From an uncultured Haliea sp. (GTDB lineage: Bacteria > Pseudomonadota > Gammaproteobacteria > Pseudomonadales > Halieaceae), in NCBI GenBank assembly GCA_913061145.1, contig CAJXUQ010000008.1:1-64000 (forward strand): a DNA stretch of 64,000 bases, written 5' to 3'. The translations under genes were made by a program, and so were the position numbers. Under the pieces are notes generated by a model. The model made no database searches and was not told the DNA's origin. It saw nothing but the letters and a program-made list of their open reading frames with translations. This document shows, one piece after another, positions 56,139 to 64,000 of the stretch (positions within the stretch are counted from its first letter, which is position 1; the number at the start of each line of letters is the position of its first letter).

Positions 56139-57344
56139 GTGAGTCAGGTGAGTGATCGGGAAAAGGCAGAGTTTCGGCAGCAGGTGGGAGCGTGGATGCA
56201 GGCCAACCGCCCGGCGGATCCCGGGTTCCTGCTGCCGCAATCCTTTATGGAGGTCGGCAGCGAGCAGCAGCTGGAGTTCCTCCGTGAGTGGCAGCACAAG
56301 GTGTGGTCGGCAGGGTATCTGGGCATGGCCTGGCCGCGGCAATACGGCGGGCAGGGCGTGGATCCCGTCTACCAGTCCATCGCCGATCAGGAGATGCGTC
56401 GCCATGGCGTTCCCATCTGCTTCAACGTGATCGGCCTGGGCTGGGCCGGGCCACTGATCAACGACATCGGTACGGAAGCCGAGAAAGCGCGCTACCTGAA
56501 AGGCATTCTCTCGGGTGAGGACATCTGGTGCCAGGGGTTTTCCGAGCCGGACCACGGTTCCGACCTCGGCAGCGCGCAGTTGCGGGCCCGGCGGGAAGGT
56601 GATGAATACGTGCTCAATGGCACCAAAATCTGGACCACCATGGGCAACTTCGCGAAATACATGATCCTGCTCGCGCGCACCAATCCGCAGGCGGAGCGCA
56701 AGTACGATGGCCTGTCGTTCTTCCTGGCGCCGATGCAGGTGCCGGGTATCGACCCGCGGCCGATACGCAAGCTCACCGGGGAATACGGGTTTACCGAAAC
56801 CTTTTTCACCGACGCGCGCATCCCCGCCAGCTGTCTGATGGGGGAGGAGGGGCAGGGCTGGAAAATCGCCATGCGCACGCTGCAATACGAGCGCGGCGCG
56901 GAAGCCGGTGCGGCGGGTGGTCTGGCCTTTGTGCGCATTGCGATCGACGACATGATTGCCGAACTGGCGGACGTCGAGCGCGACGGCGAACCCGCACTGC
57001 AGGACCCTGCGGTGCGCGACCAGCTTGTACAAATGATCATGGAGGAGAAAGCGGTGGTGCTGTGTGACCGGCGTGCCGCTATACCGGCCCTGACCACAGA
57101 CTACCCCTTCTCGCTGCCACTCTCGAACAAGCTGCGTTTCACCGAGAGCACCCGGCGCATGCGCCAGATGGCCATCAACCTGCAGGGCGCGGACGGTGGC
57201 CTGTATGTGGGCGACGCGGCGGCGCGCCAGGGCGGCTTCTGGCAGCGGGCCTACCTGAACAGTTTTTCCGCCACCATCGGCGGCGGCACCAGCCAGGTGC
57301 AGGCCAATATCATTGCAGAGCACATCCTGGGTTTGCCCAAGTAA
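56139..57344 (+). CDS. Acyl-CoA dehydrogenase, catalytic-type subunit
   Basis: 401 residues, FadE26/FadE29-like in layout. GTG start with GAGGAG upstream. Motifs: WCQGFSEPDHGSDLGS (130-145), NGTKIWTTMGNFA (160-172), and the C-terminal IGGGTSQVQ and ILGLPK. E251 in TLQYERGAE sits at the helix-G catalytic base position. It is followed ten bases later by a smaller, divergent dehydrogenase, as in the alpha2-beta2 sterol-side-chain dehydrogenases described in Mycobacterium. Confidence 0.9.
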   Translation: MSQVSDREKAEFRQQVGAWMQANRPADPGFLLPQSFMEVGSEQQLEFLREWQHKVWSAGYLGMAWPRQYGGQGVDPVYQSIADQEMRRHGVPICFNVIGLGWAGPLINDIGTEAEKARYLKGILSGEDIWCQGFSEPDHGSDLGSAQLRARREGDEYVLNGTKIWTTMGNFAKYMILLARTNPQAERKYDGLSFFLAPMQVPGIDPRPIRKLTGEYGFTETFFTDARIPASCLMGEEGQGWKIAMRTLQYERGAEAGAAGGLAFVRIAIDDMIAELADVERDGEPALQDPAVRDQLVQMIMEEKAVVLCDRRAAIPALTTDYPFSLPLSNKLRFTESTRRMRQMAINLQGADGGLYVGDAAARQGGFWQRAYLNSFSATIGGGTSQVQANIIAEHILGLPK

Positions 57345-57354
57345 GGAGAGAACG

Positions 57355-58485
57355 GTGTCGGTGATTGGGAATACAGCGCTGGATTTCACTGACGACCAGG
57401 CGATGATCCTGGATGTGGCCCGGGGTTTCTGTGCCGACAGGTCACCGCTGGAACGCGTGCGGGACTTGCTGGAATCAGACCTCGGCTACGATCCTGCGGT
57501 CTGGGGCGAGATGGTCGACATGGGCTGGCCGGGGATGGCTCTGCCGGAAGCCGTAGGCGGTTCAGGGCTGGGCGTGTCGGTGGCGGTTCCCGTGTGCGAG
57601 GCGCTGGGGCGGTCCCTGCTGGGCGGCCCCCTGCTGGCTACGCTGCTGGCGGGCCAGCTCTTGTTGCGCGCCAGCGCGGGACGTGACGGCAGCGCTGTGC
57701 TGGCGGCGATTGCCGCCGGGGCGCCGGCCACCATCGCCTTGTTGGATAGCGCCGACTGGGGCACTGAGCAGATCCGCTGTGAACTGGGCAGCGACGGCGT
57801 CCTGCGTGGGGTCAAGCAGCAGGTCATGGAAGCCGCCGCCGCGGAGTGGTTGGTGGTCGTGGCGCAGGAGCAGGGAGAGCCCGTGCTGGCGGTGGTGCCG
57901 GCGGCGGCCGTTGCGCCGGCAGCGCGGCGCGACCACGTACTGATCGATGCCACGCGTCGCGCCCAGACCATCGACTTCAGCGGCGTGCAGGTTGCAGGGG
58001 ACGCTGTGCTGCGCGGCCCCGACGTTGCCCGCGCACTGCGGGATGTGCGTCTTCTCGGGGGGTTGTTGTTGGCGGCGGAAGCCGCTGGCAGCGCTGCCAG
58101 CTGCCTGGACACAACGGTGGAGTACCTGAAGACCCGTACACAGTTCGGCAAACTGATAGGCTCCTACCAGGCGCTCAAGCACCCCTGCGTCGAGATTCTG
58201 ATGGCGCTGGATGCCACCCGGTCGTTCGTCTACCACGCGGCCACCCTGGTGGATGATGCGCCGCTGGATGGGGATGCGGAAATCGCCTGTCGCATGGCGA
58301 AGGCGCAGGCCACAGAAACGCTGAAATACGCTGGCGATCGAGCGGTGCAGTTCCACGGCGGCATGGGCTTTACCTGGGAGTGCGACGCGCAGCTCTATGT
58401 GCGCCGCGCGCAATGGGTGCAACAGGCCTTCGGCGATGCGCAGCATCACCGGAAAAGGCTCGCGCGGCTGCTGCTTGATCGCTGA
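57355..58485 (+). CDS. Acyl-CoA dehydrogenase, probable non-catalytic partner
   Basis: 376 residues, FadE27/FadE28-like. GTG start at 57355 with AAGGAGAG; an ORF start at 57313 overlaps the preceding gene. QFHGGMGFTWECDAQLYVRR is the C-terminal signature. At helix G the sequence is ALRDVRLLGGLLL, with no glutamate, and the C-terminal YEG position is also lost. Probably forms a heterotetramer with the gene just upstream, contributing FAD sites but no base. This is inference from known pairs. Confidence 0.87.
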   Translation: MSVIGNTALDFTDDQAMILDVARGFCADRSPLERVRDLLESDLGYDPAVWGEMVDMGWPGMALPEAVGGSGLGVSVAVPVCEALGRSLLGGPLLATLLAGQLLLRASAGRDGSAVLAAIAAGAPATIALLDSADWGTEQIRCELGSDGVLRGVKQQVMEAAAAEWLVVVAQEQGEPVLAVVPAAAVAPAARRDHVLIDATRRAQTIDFSGVQVAGDAVLRGPDVARALRDVRLLGGLLLAAEAAGSAASCLDTTVEYLKTRTQFGKLIGSYQALKHPCVEILMALDATRSFVYHAATLVDDAPLDGDAEIACRMAKAQATETLKYAGDRAVQFHGGMGFTWECDAQLYVRRAQWVQQAFGDAQHHRKRLARLLLDR

Positions 58486-58553
58486 ATCCGGTCTGTCTGG
58501 CTTCTGCCCGATCTCCCGTCAGTCCGGGGGCCACATCACTGCGTATCAGGCCC

Positions 58554-59960
58554 ATGGGTAAACGTAAGCCAACGTCATCTCTACGCAGCGGCGGTCTGGG
58601 TCGTGGTCTGTCCATGTCGTTGGCCGGTTTGCGCGCCGGCGGTGCGTTCGCCCTCGATGGCGCGCTTACCCGGCTCCGTGCCGGCGGAGAACAGCAGCCC
58701 GATGCGGGAGACTCGGAGTTCCTGCGCCGTGAGGCGCGTCGCTTCGTCGCCGAGTTGGGTCGCCTGAAGGGCACCTACGTGAAAATCGGGCAGATGTTCG
58801 CACTGCTCGGCGAGCACTTTCTGCCGCGTGCCCTGACCGAGGCCCTGCAGGAGCTCAACGCCGCCACCCAGCCGCTACCCTGGTCCGAGATTGGCCCTGC
58901 GCTGCGCGACAGCCTGGGCGCCCGCCTTGACGAACTCGATGTGGAACAGGAAGCCCTCGCTGCCGCCTCGCTGGCGCAGGTGCACCGGGCCACGGTGCGG
59001 GCCACAGGCGAGCGGATCTGTCTCAAGGTACAGTACCCGGGCCTGCGCGATGTGATTGACAGCGATTTCGATACGGTCGTGCGCATGCTGCTGCTGGCGC
59101 GCTGGCTGCCTGCCGGACGTCAGCTGGATGACTGGCTGGAGGCGATGCGGCTGCACCTGCACCATGAAATCGACTATGAGCGCGAGGCGCGCCTCGGCGA
59201 TGCCATGGCACAGCACGTGCAGGGTGCGGCTGCGGCTGCGGCTGCGAACGCCTGCCGCTACCATGTGCCCCGTCGCTACGCGCGCTACTGCGCGGCAGAC
59301 GTACTGGCGCTGGAATACATCGAAGGGCACCTGGTCACGGATACTGCGATCAGCGAACTGCCGCAGCGCCGACGTAATGCGCTGGGGCGCGCCATGCTGG
59401 ATCTGTTTTTCCGCGAACTCTACGCCTGGGGCCTGCTGCAGACGGATCCGAACTTCGGCAACTACCTGATCCGCAGCGGGCCACGCAGCGACCAGCTGGT
59501 GTTGCTGGATTTTGGCTCGACACTCGAATGCGAGGCCACGTTTCTGCAGCACCTCGGGGGGGCCATTGCCGCCGGCCTGGAACAGGATCGCACGGCGCTG
59601 CTGGAAAGCCTCGTGGGCCTGGGATGCCTGAACGCGCGCAGTAGCGCCTATGCCCGCGATACGTTCACCGATTTCTGTTTTGCCTTGCTCGAGCCCCTGC
59701 GTTCCCCTGCACAGCTGCCCGCGGAGTACCTCAACGCGGACGGAGATTATTGCTGGGGCCGCTCCCAGTTGTTGCGCCGCGCAGGAAAACGCGCCGCCAG
59801 TTCTGCTGCGTCGCTGGATTTTGCCACGCCCTCCCGGGATTTCGCCCTCATTGCCCGCAAGCTCACAGGCGTTTTCACGTTCATCGCGGTACTTGACGCA
59901 CAGTTTAACGGACACGATCTGGCCGCCGGGCATATTGCCCGCTGGCGGGAGGCAGGCTGA
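58554..59960 (+). CDS. ABC1/UbiB-family atypical kinase (first)
   Basis: 468 residues. The KxGQ motif (YVKIGQMFALLG), the alanine-rich loop AAASLAQVHRA, lysine ICLKVQYPG, QTDPNFGNYL and LLDFGST mark an ABC1/COQ8-type protein-kinase-like fold. Known members support ubiquinone or lipid metabolism through ATPase activity. It lacks the C-terminal membrane helices of UbiB. The ATG at 58554 has a weak ribosome binding site. It is followed by a second family member in overlap (TGATG). Confidence 0.88.
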   Translation: MGKRKPTSSLRSGGLGRGLSMSLAGLRAGGAFALDGALTRLRAGGEQQPDAGDSEFLRREARRFVAELGRLKGTYVKIGQMFALLGEHFLPRALTEALQELNAATQPLPWSEIGPALRDSLGARLDELDVEQEALAAASLAQVHRATVRATGERICLKVQYPGLRDVIDSDFDTVVRMLLLARWLPAGRQLDDWLEAMRLHLHHEIDYEREARLGDAMAQHVQGAAAAAAANACRYHVPRRYARYCAADVLALEYIEGHLVTDTAISELPQRRRNALGRAMLDLFFRELYAWGLLQTDPNFGNYLIRSGPRSDQLVLLDFGSTLECEATFLQHLGGAIAAGLEQDRTALLESLVGLGCLNARSSAYARDTFTDFCFALLEPLRSPAQLPAEYLNADGDYCWGRSQLLRRAGKRAASSAASLDFATPSRDFALIARKLTGVFTFIAVLDAQFNGHDLAAGHIARWREAG

Positions 59961-61282
59961 TGGCAGAGCGTGACAAGGAACGTCCGGTTCCCGCCGGTCG
60001 CCTGCGGCGCCTGGCGGGTATGGCGCGACTTGCCGGCGGCGTGGCCGGTGGCATGCTGGCGGAGGGTGAGCGGCAGCTGCGCGCCGGCAAGCGGCCCAAA
60101 ATGCGCGACATGCTGCTGACCCCGGGCAACGCGCGTCGCGTAACCCGCGAGCTGTCGCGCATGCGCGGTGCAGCCATGAAGCTGGGGCAGATCCTGTCCA
60201 TGGATACCGGGGACTTTCTGCCCCGGGAGCTCGCCGAGATTCTTGCACGTCTGCGCGCGGACGCCGATGCCATGCCGCGATCACAGCTGGAGGCAGCATT
60301 GCAGAGTGCGTACGGCAAGCGCTGGGATCCTGCTCTCTACGATTTCCAGTGGCAGCCGCTGGCAGCAGCCTCCATCGGCCAGGTACACCGTATTCGGGCG
60401 CCGGACGGCCGTCCGGCAGTGCTGAAGATCCAGTATCCCGGTGTGGCGGACAGTATTGAGAGTGATGTCGACAACATCGCCAGCCTGCTGCGAGTGTCGG
60501 GACTGCTGCCGCGGCATCTGGACGTTGAGCCGCTGTTGGCAGATGTGCGTGTGCAGTTGCGGGAAGAGGCCGATTACCTGCGCGAGGCGAAATTCCTGCA
60601 GCGTTTTCGCGACGCGCTGTCTGAGGACACCAGGTTTGTGCTGCCTGAAGTGCTGCCCGACCTGACGCGGCGCACGGTTCTGGCCATGACCTATGTGGCG
60701 GGCGAGCCTATCGAGACCCTGGCGCTACAGCCCGCAGCGGAACGCGACCGGGTGATGACGGCGCTGCTTGAGCTACTGCTGACGGAGCTTTTCTCCCTGC
60801 GTCTGGTGCAGACAGACCCGAATTTTGCCAATTACCGGTACCGCGACAGCGACGGCGCGATCGTGCTGCTCGACTTTGGTGCCACGCGGCGCTTTCGCGC
60901 CGGTTTCGTGCGGGATTACGGCAAGCTGGCAGCGGCGGCCATGGCGGAGGACCGGGAAGGGCTGGCGCGTGCGGCACAGCGCGTCGGCTACGCCATGGGT
61001 GACCCCGGTTCGCATTACCGCGAGCTGGTGCTGGACATGCTGTTGCTGGCGCTGGAGCCGCTGCGGCACCCCGGTGCCTATGATTTTGGCGCGTCGGACA
61101 TGCCGGCACGGCTGATGGAACTGGGCCAGTCTGTCACCGGGTTTCGCGATTTCTGGCAGGCGCCGCCGACGGATGCCATTTACTTCCACCGCAAGCTGGG
61201 CGGTTTGTTCATGCTGGCACATCGGCTGGGTGCGCGTGTCGATGTGGGCGCGCTGATGGCGCGGCACACTGGCACAGCCTAG
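59960..61282 (+). CDS. ABC1/UbiB-family atypical kinase (second)
   Basis: 440 residues. Same family as its neighbour: KLGQILSMD for KxGQ, AAASIGQVHRI, VLKIQYPGVAD, REEADYLREAKF, QTDPNFANYRY and LLDFGATRRF. Clearly diverged from the first copy, so not a recent duplication. It ends the co-directional 52-61 kb block. Its TAG stop sits in a CTAG that also supplies the nagA stop on the minus strand. Confidence 0.88.
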   Translation: MAERDKERPVPAGRLRRLAGMARLAGGVAGGMLAEGERQLRAGKRPKMRDMLLTPGNARRVTRELSRMRGAAMKLGQILSMDTGDFLPRELAEILARLRADADAMPRSQLEAALQSAYGKRWDPALYDFQWQPLAAASIGQVHRIRAPDGRPAVLKIQYPGVADSIESDVDNIASLLRVSGLLPRHLDVEPLLADVRVQLREEADYLREAKFLQRFRDALSEDTRFVLPEVLPDLTRRTVLAMTYVAGEPIETLALQPAAERDRVMTALLELLLTELFSLRLVQTDPNFANYRYRDSDGAIVLLDFGATRRFRAGFVRDYGKLAAAAMAEDREGLARAAQRVGYAMGDPGSHYRELVLDMLLLALEPLRHPGAYDFGASDMPARLMELGQSVTGFRDFWQAPPTDAIYFHRKLGGLFMLAHRLGARVDVGALMARHTGTA

Positions 61283-62454
61283 GGGCTGGGGGCGTGATCC
61301 TGGCGCACACCACCGAGCCAGGTGGCGCTCACCGCAAGCGTATCGTCAAGAAGGGTCATGTCCGCCCGGGCGCCCGCAGTGAGGTGGCCCCGCGAGGCAT
61401 CGCCCAGCAGTTGCGCCGGGTAGCATGACGCCATGCGCAGGCATTCATCCAGTGTCAGCCCGACAACCTGGTGACAGTAGCGTACCGCGTCCACAAGGCC
61501 GATGGCGCTGCCGGCAAGGGCGCCTTCCGCGTTGACCAGTCTGCCTTCATGCTCCTCGATGCGCTCGCCATACAGCGTGAACCAGCGCTGTTCGCTACCC
61601 ACGGTCGCCATGGCATCGCTGACCAGGAACAGGCGCCCGGGCCCGGCACAGCGCTGTGCGAGGCGAATGCTGGCAGGATGTACGTGGTGGCCATCGGCAA
61701 TGATGCCCAGCCAGTCCGTGAGGCTTTCCAGCGCTGCTCCGGTGACGCCGGGTTCCCGTGCCAGCAGTGGACTCATAGCATTGAACAGGTGGGTGAAACC
61801 GCTGAGTCCTTCGCGCCGTGCTGCCTGCACCACCTCGTAACCGGCATCACTGTGGCCGGCAAACACGATGATGCCGGCCTCACACAAGGTGCGGATTTGC
61901 CCCGGGGCCATGATTTCGGGTGCGACGGTGAGCAGGCAACGCAGATCCGATAGGCTGCACAGCCAGTCGATATCCGCCTGCGTGCAGCGTCGCAGTTGAT
62001 CACCGCGATGCGTACCGCGCCGCGTTGCAGCGAAAAAGGGCCCTTCGATGTGCAGCCCGAGTACGCTCGCTGCAGCGGGGTTGTCGCCCGCCTGAACGGT
62101 GCGCACCGCGTCGGCGCCTGCGCGCAGAACGTCGGGCGCGTCACTGATCAGGGTGGGCAGCACGGCGGTGGTGCCGTAGCGGCGATGGCTCGTGGCTATC
62201 TGCAGCAGGCTGTCCACGGTGGGCGCGTTGTTGAACTGCACGCCGCCACCGCCGTTGACCTGAAGGTCGACAAAACCGGGTACCAGCATGCCATCGGGTA
62301 CGGTCTCGCGGGGCAGCTCGGGAGGCAGGCTGGCAATCGGCACCCGGTTGACGATGCGCTCTCCCGCGAGCAACAGGGCACTGTCTTCATGCCAGCGCTC
62401 GCCGTCAAACAGGCGGGATACGCAGATTGCGCGATCGGTGCTGAAAGTGTTCAT
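61279..62454 (-). CDS. nagA: N-acetylglucosamine-6-phosphate deacetylase
   Basis: 391 residues; removes acetate from GlcNAc-6-phosphate in amino-sugar and peptidoglycan recycling. Amidohydrolase-fold motifs: DLQVNGGGGVQFN, HIEGPFF, GHSDAGYE, FTHLFNAMSPL, DGHHVHP and the catalytic aspartate in LVSDAMA. Other nag genes (nagB, nagK, transporter) are not adjacent. Minus strand, sharing a CTAG stop with the upstream kinase gene and divergent from the acylase gene. No promoter could be called with confidence in the 137-bp gap. Confidence 0.93.
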   Translation of the reverse strand: MNTFSTDRAICVSRLFDGERWHEDSALLLAGERIVNRVPIASLPPELPRETVPDGMLVPGFVDLQVNGGGGVQFNNAPTVDSLLQIATSHRRYGTTAVLPTLISDAPDVLRAGADAVRTVQAGDNPAAASVLGLHIEGPFFAATRRGTHRGDQLRRCTQADIDWLCSLSDLRCLLTVAPEIMAPGQIRTLCEAGIIVFAGHSDAGYEVVQAARREGLSGFTHLFNAMSPLLAREPGVTGAALESLTDWLGIIADGHHVHPASIRLAQRCAGPGRLFLVSDAMATVGSEQRWFTLYGERIEEHEGRLVNAEGALAGSAIGLVDAVRYCHQVVGLTLDECLRMASCYPAQLLGDASRGHLTAGARADMTLLDDTLAVSATWLGGVRQDHAPSP

Positions 62455-62591
62455 GCGGTGCGCTCCTGTCCCTGTTGCGCCCCGAATTTTGAGCGTCGGT
62501 GTGCGCGAAACTAGCGTTCATTAGTGTTATGCTCGCAGCAATCCGGCGACGCCGTTAGCGCGTAATCTCAACCCATAATAAGAGGTTTTGC

Positions 62592-64000
62592 ATGCCCTCA
62601 CGTACAGTTCTCGCGGCGTCCCTGTGCATTGTGCTGGCCGCCTGTTCCGACTCCAGCGACCAGCTTGTGCCCCCGCCTCCGCCACCTGAACCGGAACTCA
62701 CCTATTCTGCTGAAATCCGCCGTACTGAGTATGGCATACCGCACATCCGTGCCGAGGATTGGGGCAGCCTGGGCTACGGCTTCGGTTACGCCTACGCGCA
62801 GGATAACTACTGTGTGGCGATGCGTGAAATCGTCTTCGCTGCCGGCCGTTCGGCTGAGCTCATGGGGGAGGAGATGGGCAATGTCGAATCGGACTTCCTG
62901 TTTCGCTTTCTCAACGGTGACAAGGACGCTTTCGCCGAGGAGTTTGTCTCGGCCCTGCCACAGTTTGCCCGTGATCTCGCCGAGGGTTACAGCCGGGGCA
63001 TGAATCGCTACCTGGAAGAAACCGGTCTCGATAACCTGCCCGAAGGCGATTATGGCTGTCGCAACGCGGACTGGGTATACCCCATCGACAGTGTGGACCT
63101 GTTCCTGTTCCTGCGCCGAGAGGCGCTGCGTGGCAGCTCGGAGCAGGGTTTGTTCCGGCGCGCGATTCTGGCCACCACAGGCCCTGATGAAGGTGCCGCA
63201 CCCGCCCCTGATGCGCTGGACGATGCCGTGCGCGCGCTGCAGGATGCCGCCGTAGCGCTGCGCGATATTGACCGCGGCAGCAACGGTTTGGCCCTGGGTC
63301 GCGATGCCACCCGCAGTGGCAAGGGCATGTTGTTGGGAAATCCGCACCAACCCTGGTTCGGCAGCGGTGCCTGGTATCAGGCTCATCTGACGCTGCCGGG
63401 GGTGTACGATGTCGCCGGTGCTGCACTGCACGGCTTCCCCTTTATCGGTATTGGTTTCAACCGGGACGTGGCATGGACGCATACGGTGTCACTGGCCAAC
63501 CGCTTCAGTCTCTACGAACTGAAGCTCAACCCCGACAACCCGCTGCAGTATGACTACGACGGTGAATGGCGAGACATCGTACCGCAGACCGTGACCATCC
63601 AGGTGCGCCAGCCTGATGGCAGCCTGCAGGATCGTGAGCAGGTCTTCTATGTGTCGCACTATGGCCCGGTGGTTAACCTGAAGGGGGTGACGTCGCTGTT
63701 GGACGGCTGGCCGATGTTCAACGGCTCTGTACTTGCGTTTCGCGATGCCAATATCCTCACCGGGATTCGCGGTATAGAACAGTGGATCACCAAGGGGCAG
63801 GCGGGCTCAATCGAAGAGTACGTTGATGCCCTCCAGAGCATCGGTAATCCGGTGTTCCATGAACTGGCGGCTGACCGGGCGGGCCAGGCGTTCTACGGCG
63901 AGCTGTCAGCGGTGCCCTTTGTCACCCAGGCCCAGCTCGATCGCTGTATCAACGGTGTGGTCGGGCCCCTGCTGGCGGCTGCGACCACCAACGTCATCCT
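62592..64000 (+). CDS. Penicillin-acylase-family lipoprotein, 3' truncated
   Basis: First 469 codons of a larger Ntn-hydrolase; no stop before the window end. A lipobox LAAC with C18 indicates a lipoprotein. EIRRTEYGIPHIRAEDWGS and GYGFGYAYAQDNYC are the alpha-chain start typical of penicillin and acyl-homoserine-lactone acylases. The beta-chain nucleophile would be S230 in RGSNGLALG, and NPHQPWFGSGAWYQAHL follows. Maturation by self-cleavage before S230 is expected. Substrate unknown: beta-lactam, N-acyl amino acid or AHL. Confidence 0.9.
   Translation, partial: MPSRTVLAASLCIVLAACSDSSDQLVPPPPPPEPELTYSAEIRRTEYGIPHIRAEDWGSLGYGFGYAYAQDNYCVAMREIVFAAGRSAELMGEEMGNVESDFLFRFLNGDKDAFAEEFVSALPQFARDLAEGYSRGMNRYLEETGLDNLPEGDYGCRNADWVYPIDSVDLFLFLRREALRGSSEQGLFRRAILATTGPDEGAAPAPDALDDAVRALQDAAVALRDIDRGSNGLALGRDATRSGKGMLLGNPHQPWFGSGAWYQAHLTLPGVYDVAGAALHGFPFIGIGFNRDVAWTHTVSLANRFSLYELKLNPDNPLQYDYDGEWRDIVPQTVTIQVRQPDGSLQDREQVFYVSHYGPVVNLKGVTSLLDGWPMFNGSVLAFRDANILTGIRGIEQWITKGQAGSIEEYVDALQSIGNPVFHELAADRAGQAFYGELSAVPFVTQAQLDRCINGVVGPLLAAATTNVI

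Noticed and set aside
58554-61282. The two ABC1 kinase genes as a recent tandem duplication
   Set aside because: They share only family motifs; the sequence between motifs is widely different.

Overview
The window is a GC-rich chromosomal contig from a gammaproteobacterium. The gene order is the classical rpoB-rpoC / str / S10 / spc / alpha ribosomal super-cluster, then rplQ-uvrA-MFS-ssb as in Pseudomonas-like genomes. FabA/FabB unsaturated fatty-acid synthesis, a UrcA-family protein and several acyl-CoA dehydrogenases suggest an aerobic, probably marine lineage of the Cellvibrionales/Halieaceae type. That placement is inference from gene content. The first 46 bases are Illumina Nextera adapter with an i7 index, not genome, so real sequence starts at base 47 inside rpoB.

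Layout. 47-6855: rpoB (3' part) and rpoC. 7124-11484: str operon (rpsL, rpsG, fusA, tuf), closed by a bidirectional terminator. 11532-12709: three small genes (a double-TM2 membrane protein on the minus strand, a YdcH/DUF465 protein and a DksA/TraR zinc-finger protein) that separate str from S10. 12843-23536: S10 and spc operons without interruption. 23686-26655: alpha operon. 26656-27025: gene-free repeat region with 46-bp tandem repeats and a long inverted repeat. 27026-31918: uvrA, an MFS transporter and ssb. 31967-34592: a degenerate SDR protein, moaB and moeA. 34606-36352: fabB and fabA (minus). 36641-40269: cpsB/manC, galU and cpsG, making GDP-mannose and UDP-glucose precursors. 40266-42958: pgi and ispB (minus). 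43232-47645: rplU, rpmA, obgE, proB, a ZIP metal transporter and an isoprenylcysteine-methyltransferase-like membrane protein. 47659-50390: hemH (minus), a UrcA-family exported protein, and a UbiA-family prenyltransferase (minus). 50494-51924: exported M20 amidohydrolase. 52014-61282: a co-directional accessory block of marR, a long aromatic amino acid hydroxylase, three acyl-CoA dehydrogenases, a GST-like protein and two ABC1/UbiB-type kinases. 61279-62454: nagA (minus). 62592 to the end: a lipoprotein of the penicillin-acylase (Ntn hydrolase) family, cut by the window edge.

How the parts work together. Most of the window is transcription and translation machinery. Its main promoters (rpsL, rpsJ, rpsM) share a 17-bp spacer, the -10 hexamer TAGAAT and a GC-containing discriminator, a layout expected of growth-rate/ppGpp control; rplU has a related promoter with TAAAAT. 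The accessory block at 52-61 kb is the least standard part. A MarR regulator sits under a strong-looking promoter overlapped by a 13-8-13 inverted repeat. It overlaps a pterin-type hydroxylase gene about twice the usual bacterial length, and is followed by an acyl-CoA dehydrogenase pair in which one subunit seems to lack the catalytic glutamate, as in heterotetrameric sterol-type dehydrogenases. No single clearly new system is proven. That block and the repeat element at 26.7-27.0 kb are the best candidates for follow-up.
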